DNA of 64,000 nucleotides from Candidatus Endonucleibacter sp. (ex Gigantidas childressi) (GTDB lineage Bacteria; Pseudomonadota; Gammaproteobacteria; Pseudomonadales; Endozoicomonadaceae): NCBI GenBank assembly GCA_030674875.1, contig JASXSU010000003.1, positions 908,076 to 972,075 of the forward strand, read 5' to 3'. Shown piece by piece: positions 59,706 to 64,000 of this stretch (position 1 is its first letter; each line of letters starts with the position of its first letter). The notes under the pieces were generated by a model. It saw only the letters and a program-made list of their open reading frames with translations, ran no database searches and was not told where the DNA came from. The position numbers and the translations under genes were made by a program.

Positions 59706-61097
59706 GTGGTCAAACATTAAGCTTGTAGCAATCCTATAAAAAGCTAAGCATTTAAATCTAAGAGAAAGTTACTCTGAAACATGGCTTTTAGTCGTCAGAG
59801 AAGTAATTATTCGATAAGCATAGATTGGTTAATGCGTTTACGTTGATCTACTTGATAAAAGTTCGAAAACGTAAACAGCAAAGGGGAGACTTAACGATAT
59901 AGTAGCTCTGTTGGCTCGTGGCCCAAAAGTAGTTGGACAATCGTGTTTATAACTTGCAGGAATATTCTTAAGATCCATAACTTCAGGCTATAAAGTCGAC
60001 TGAGTTTGATAGGTATATTGGTTAATTAATCGAAAAGATAAGTTTCAGACTAATACTTTAAAGCTCAGTGCATGCCATCGGCTCGCTTACGAAAAGTTAT
60101 ATGATGCTCTAGAACTTTCAATTCCAGAGTTAGCTGAGCAAAGCTATTGCTAAAATATTGCTCTCTTGACAACAAAATCCAACTAAACCGCCAAACCAAC
60201 CAAACCCTAGAGCAAATGGCGCAAGCCTTGTTCAAAAGCTGGTTTGTGGATTTCGACCCCGTAATCGACAACGCCTTAGCCGCAGGCAACCCCATCCCCC
60301 CAGAGCTAGAGCAAAGAGCACAGCAGCGAGCACAACAACAAACGCAGGCAGGAGCCAGCAAAGCACCAAAAGCAAACGCCGAAGCTCACAGCGCAGCACT
60401 ACCACAACATCTACGCGACCTTTTCCCCAGTGAGTTTGAGCACACCGAAGCGCTGGGCTGGGTGCCGAAGGGGTGGTCGGTTAAAGCTGTATCAGACGCA
60501 CTTGAAGTAAATCCAAGGATAAAACTCCCCAAAGGTAGTATTGCGAAATTTGCAGACATGAAAGAACTACCTACTTCCGGTTACTGTGTTAATAAAGTCA
60601 TTCAAAAAGATTACTCTGGAGGGGCAAAATTTGAACGCGGAGATGTTCTTCTAGCTCGGATAACACCATGTTTGGAAAATGGTAAAACTGCGATTGTAGA
60701 TTTTTTAGGCGAAGAGGAGGTTGGATTCGGGTCAACTGAATTTATAGTCTTGAGAGGTAACGGTTTAATAGGCACCTCTTATGTCGCGTGTTTAGCGAGA
60801 GATGACATATTTAGAGCTCACTGTATGCAAGCAATGGTAGGCTCATCTGGTAGACAGCGTGTTCAGAATGCATGTTTTGAAGATTATTATTTAGCGATTC
60901 CTGACAGTCCTAGAATCTTTAAGTTATTTAATTCCAGCACAAACCCTAGCTTTGAGAAGATGACTGCGAATCAGGCTCAATCAATGGTATTATCCAAACT
61001 CCGCGACACCCTGCTCCCCAAGCTCATCTCCGGCGAGCTGCGATTACCCGTCGTCGAAACAGATACGCAATCACTCATTCACGAAGCCATCGCTTAA
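59695..61097 (+). pseudogene. hsdS: Type I specificity subunit (HsdS), first half lost
   Basis: The ATG at 59695 overlaps the hsdM end and reads MGSEWSNIKLVAIL, then stops at 59737. The first target-recognition domain (about 59740-60145) is AT-rich wreckage. From 60147 the frame is open again: the central conserved helix (LDNKIQLNRQTNQTLEQMAQ and FKSWFVDFDPV), a second recognition domain, and the C-terminal helix (LRDTLLPKLISGELRLP). Without domain one it cannot define a normal bipartite site. The intact second half might be expressed, but no start signal is evident. Confidence 0.87.
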
Positions 61098-61119
61098 CCG
61101 CCGTTAAAAAGGATTTTTG

Positions 61120-64000
61120 ATGAAATTTACCGAAGCCCAATTAGAAAGCGCCATCATCCAACTGCTGGGGGAGCAAGGCTACCCGCATCTGCTTGGTGAG
61201 GACATTGAGCGCGGCCCTTCGGACGTTTTAATCAAAGACGATCTACGCACCTACTTAAGCAAGCAATACGCCAGAGATGGCATTACCGTTAATGAGATCA
61301 ACGGCATTATTCACCAGCTAGAAATGCTCTCGGCCAGTGATTTGTATGACAGCAACAAAACCTTTTGCAAATGGCTGAGTGATGGCTTTGTGCTTAAACG
61401 AGAGCCTTCAGCGGATAAAGAGCAGCCAAGTAAAAAAGATATTTATATTCACCTGATTGATTACAGCGATTTAAGCCGGGTTCATCACAGCGTGGAATCC
61501 GAAGTGCTGTATGAGCAACGCGAACCCAGCGCGCAATATAATGTAGAAAATAATATTTATAAAATCGTCAATCAGCTCAGTATTGAATGCGTTTCTGACA
61601 GTGATGTGGAGCATCGTATCCCCGATGGAATCTTGTACATAAACGGCTTGCCGTTAGTGTTATTTGAATTTAAAAGCGTTATCCGTAAAAAGGCCACCAT
61701 TTTTGAGGCCTATGTACAAATCTGTACCCGCTACCGTCGTGATATTCCCCAGTTGTTTGTTTATAACGCTTTATGCGTAATTAGCGATGGGGTGAATAAT
61801 AAGATGGGCAGCGTGTTTGCCCCTTATGAATTTTATTATGGCTGGGGCAAGATTACCGGCAACGAGACAGCCAGCAAAGATGGCCTAGACTCACTAACCA
61901 CCATGCTGCAAGGCTTGTTCGATAAGCGCCGACTGCGCGAGGTGTTGTGCCACTTTATTTACTTCCCAGATAAAAGCAATAAAGAAGAAAAAATTGTGTG
62001 CCGTTATCCGCAGTATTATGCGGCTACCAAGCTCTACCAAAATATTAAAGCGCACCAAAAAATACCCGATGACCAAGGCGGCTTTAATGGCGACGACTCT
62101 TTAAGAGACGGAAAGGGCGGCACCTATTTTGGGGCCACAGGTTGCGGCAAGAGCTTTACCATGCAATTTCTCGTGCGGCTGTTGATGAAGAGCGTGGACT
62201 TTGAAAGCCCCACCATTGTGCTCATTACCGACCGTACCGATTTAGATGATCAGCTCTCTAAGCAATTCACCAACGCCAAAACCTATATTGGTGATCAGAT
62301 TGTTGAAACCGTCACCTCCCGTGATGATCTGCGCGCTAAGTTACAAGGCCGCCAAAGTGGCGGGGTATTTTTAACCACCATCCACAAATTTACCGAAGAT
62401 GCCCAACTGCTCACCGATCGCTGCAACGTGATTTGTATATCCGATGAAGCTCATCGCAGCCAAATCAATCTCGATCAAAAAATCACGGTCATTACCGAGG
62501 GTAAAAACAAAGGCGTTAAAAAAACCTACGGCTTTGCCAAATACCTTCACGACTCTTTGCCCAATGCTACCTACGTCGGCTTTACCGGCACGCCCATTGA
62601 TGCCACCTTGGATGTGTTCGGCCCCAAGGTCGACAGCTACACCATGAGCGAGTCGGTAAAAGATGAAATTACCGTACGTATTGTTTATGAAGGCCGTGCG
62701 GCAAAAGTGCTGTTAGATAACGAAAAACTAAAAGAAGTTGAAGCCTATTACGCTCAATGTGCCGACGATGGCGCTAACGAATATCAGATTGAAGACAGCA
62801 AAAAAGCCATGGCCAGTATGAGCGCTATTCTCGGTGACCCTGACCGCATTAAAGCGCTGGCTAAAGACTTTGTAGTCCATTACGACAAGCGCGTTTCAGA
62901 AGGTTCTACTGTGGCTGGTAAAGCCATGTTTGTGAGTAGCTCACGAAAAATCGCCTACCAGTTTTATCAAGAACTAGAAGACTTGCGTCCACAGTGGTTT
63001 GAGGTATTGGCTTATGCCGAAGGTGAGCAACTTACCGACAAAGAGCGCAAAGACTTAAAACCGTCTGAGCGCGTACGCATGGTAATGACCCGCAACAAAG
63101 ATGATGAAAAAGGGCTGTGGGATAAACTAGGCAGCAAAGATGACCGCAAAGAATTAGATCGTCAATTTAAAGAAGCTAAGTCTAATTTTAAAATCGCCAT
63201 TGTGGTAGATATGTGGCTTACCGGCTTTGATGTGCCATTTCTCGATACCATGTATATCGACAAACCGGTATCGCAGCACAACTTGATTCAAACCATCTCG
63301 CGGGTAAATCGCAAGTATGAAGGTAAGAGCAAAGGTTTGGTGGTGGATTACATCGGCATTAAAACCAGCATGAATAAAGCACTCAAACAATTTGGTGGTG
63401 GTAATAACGAAAACTTTGAAGACATTGCCGCCTCTATTGTTGAAGTGCGCAACAACCTAGACTTATTGAGCAAAGCCTTTTACCACTTCGACAGCAGCGG
63501 CTATTTCAGTGGTGATGCCATCAGTCAATTAAACTGCCTGAATGAAGCTGGCGAATACGCTATGCAAACCGATAAAACCCAGCAGCGCTTTATGGGTATT
63601 ACCAAGCGCCTAAAAGCGGCCTACGATATTTGCTGTGGTAATGAAGCACTCACCAAAGACGAGCGCGACCACATCCATTTCTATATGGCTATTCGCTCCA
63701 TTATCCACAAACTCACCAAAGGCAATACCCCCGACACCGCACAAATGAACGCAAAAGTGCGCGAGATGATTGCGGAAGCTATTAAGAGCGATGGCGTAGA
63801 GGAGATTTTCAAACTCGGCGATGAAGATGACGCAGTGAAGGCGCTATAGATATTTTTGACGAAGATTACCTCGCTAAAATCGACAAGATAAAACTGCCCA
63901 ATACCAAGATTCAGCTATTAAAAAAGCTCTTAGAAAAAGCCATTGGCGAAGTGTCGAAAACCAACAAGGTGCAAGGCGTAAACTTTACCAAAAAGCTTAA
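61120..64000 (+). pseudogene. hsdR: Type I restriction subunit (HsdR), frameshifted near the end, runs off the window
   Basis: The ATG at 61120, with AAAAAGGA upstream, gives about 909 residues to a stop at 63849. The nuclease motif is DGILYINGLPLVLFEFKS (Asp...Glu-x-Lys), Walker A is GATGCGKS and the DEAH box is SDEAHRSQ, followed by helicase motifs (FTGTPID, QTISRVNRKYEG). Around 63840 the frame shifts: IDIFDEDYLAKIDKIKLPNT and later family sequence continue in another frame to the window end. The protein would lack its C-terminal domain, which in this family contacts the methylase core. With HsdM and HsdS broken, restriction is lost. Confidence 0.88.

Noticed and set aside
1-64000. tRNA, rRNA and origin sequences
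   Set aside because: I looked for cloverleaf arms, rRNA landmarks and clustered DnaA boxes by eye and saw none; a tool search could still find a missed tRNA.

Overview
The window is from a gammaproteobacterial chromosome. The block rpsB-tsf-pyrH-frr-cdsA-dxr-rseP-bamA-skp-lpxD-fabZ-lpxA-lpxB-rnhB-dnaE is the standard gammaproteobacterial envelope and replication cluster, and topA, map, trmJ and a pitrilysin gene lie around it. The genome is AT-rich and crowded with insertion sequences and short repeats, and many accessory genes are broken, as expected for a host-restricted lineage. Three accessory proteins point at an animal host: an inhibitor-of-apoptosis-like protein (two BIR domains plus a RING), a SopB/IpgD-type phosphoinositide phosphatase, and a Sec-exported protein with a strong nuclear-localisation-like basic cluster. 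From memory, apoptosis inhibitors of this type are reported from Candidatus Endonucleobacter, an intranuclear Endozoicomonadaceae parasite of deep-sea mussels. I infer that lineage or a close relative; the sequence itself shows only the domains.

Layout. 1-2325: a broken IS5-like transposase, a 139-bp MITE and a 364-aa unknown protein. 2326-10914: an island bracketed by two inverted 1075-bp IS30 copies and, inside them, two inverted ends of another IS; it carries a membrane protein, the SopB-like phosphatase and the IAP-like protein. 11034-15692: a zinc alcohol dehydrogenase, a foreign-looking decayed Mn/Zn ABC transporter with crcB, and a VOC (glyoxalase-fold) protein. 16545-24642: topA, pitrilysin and an enoyl-CoA-hydratase-family hydrolase. 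25254-30739: a 445-aa unknown protein, IS30/IS5 wrecks and map. 31027-52150: the core cluster, interrupted by an IS630 and many short repeats. 52367-54382: the secreted protein with the basic cluster. 55026-57920: IS wrecks around trmJ. 58107 to the end: a degraded type I restriction-modification locus that runs off the window.

The core genes cover translation (S2, EF-Ts, ribosome recycling, methionine removal), nucleotide supply (UMP kinase), phospholipid and isoprenoid precursors (CdsA, DXR), outer-membrane assembly (RseP, BamA, Skp), lipid A (LpxD, FabZ, LpxA, LpxB) and replication (RNase HII, DnaE, TopA). uppS, normally between frr and cdsA, is absent from its place. S2 carries an extraordinary C-terminal extension of 24 seven-residue repeats.

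The commonest unexplained structure is a set of about 125-bp MITE-like repeats with imperfect inverted ends beginning TATACCC. They fill many gaps between core genes and have inserted into three transposase genes. In an IS630 transposase one copy adds 41 codons without breaking the frame. Their ends resemble the IS630 ends in this window, so an IS630-type transposase probably moved them. I saw no tRNA, rRNA or CRISPR array.
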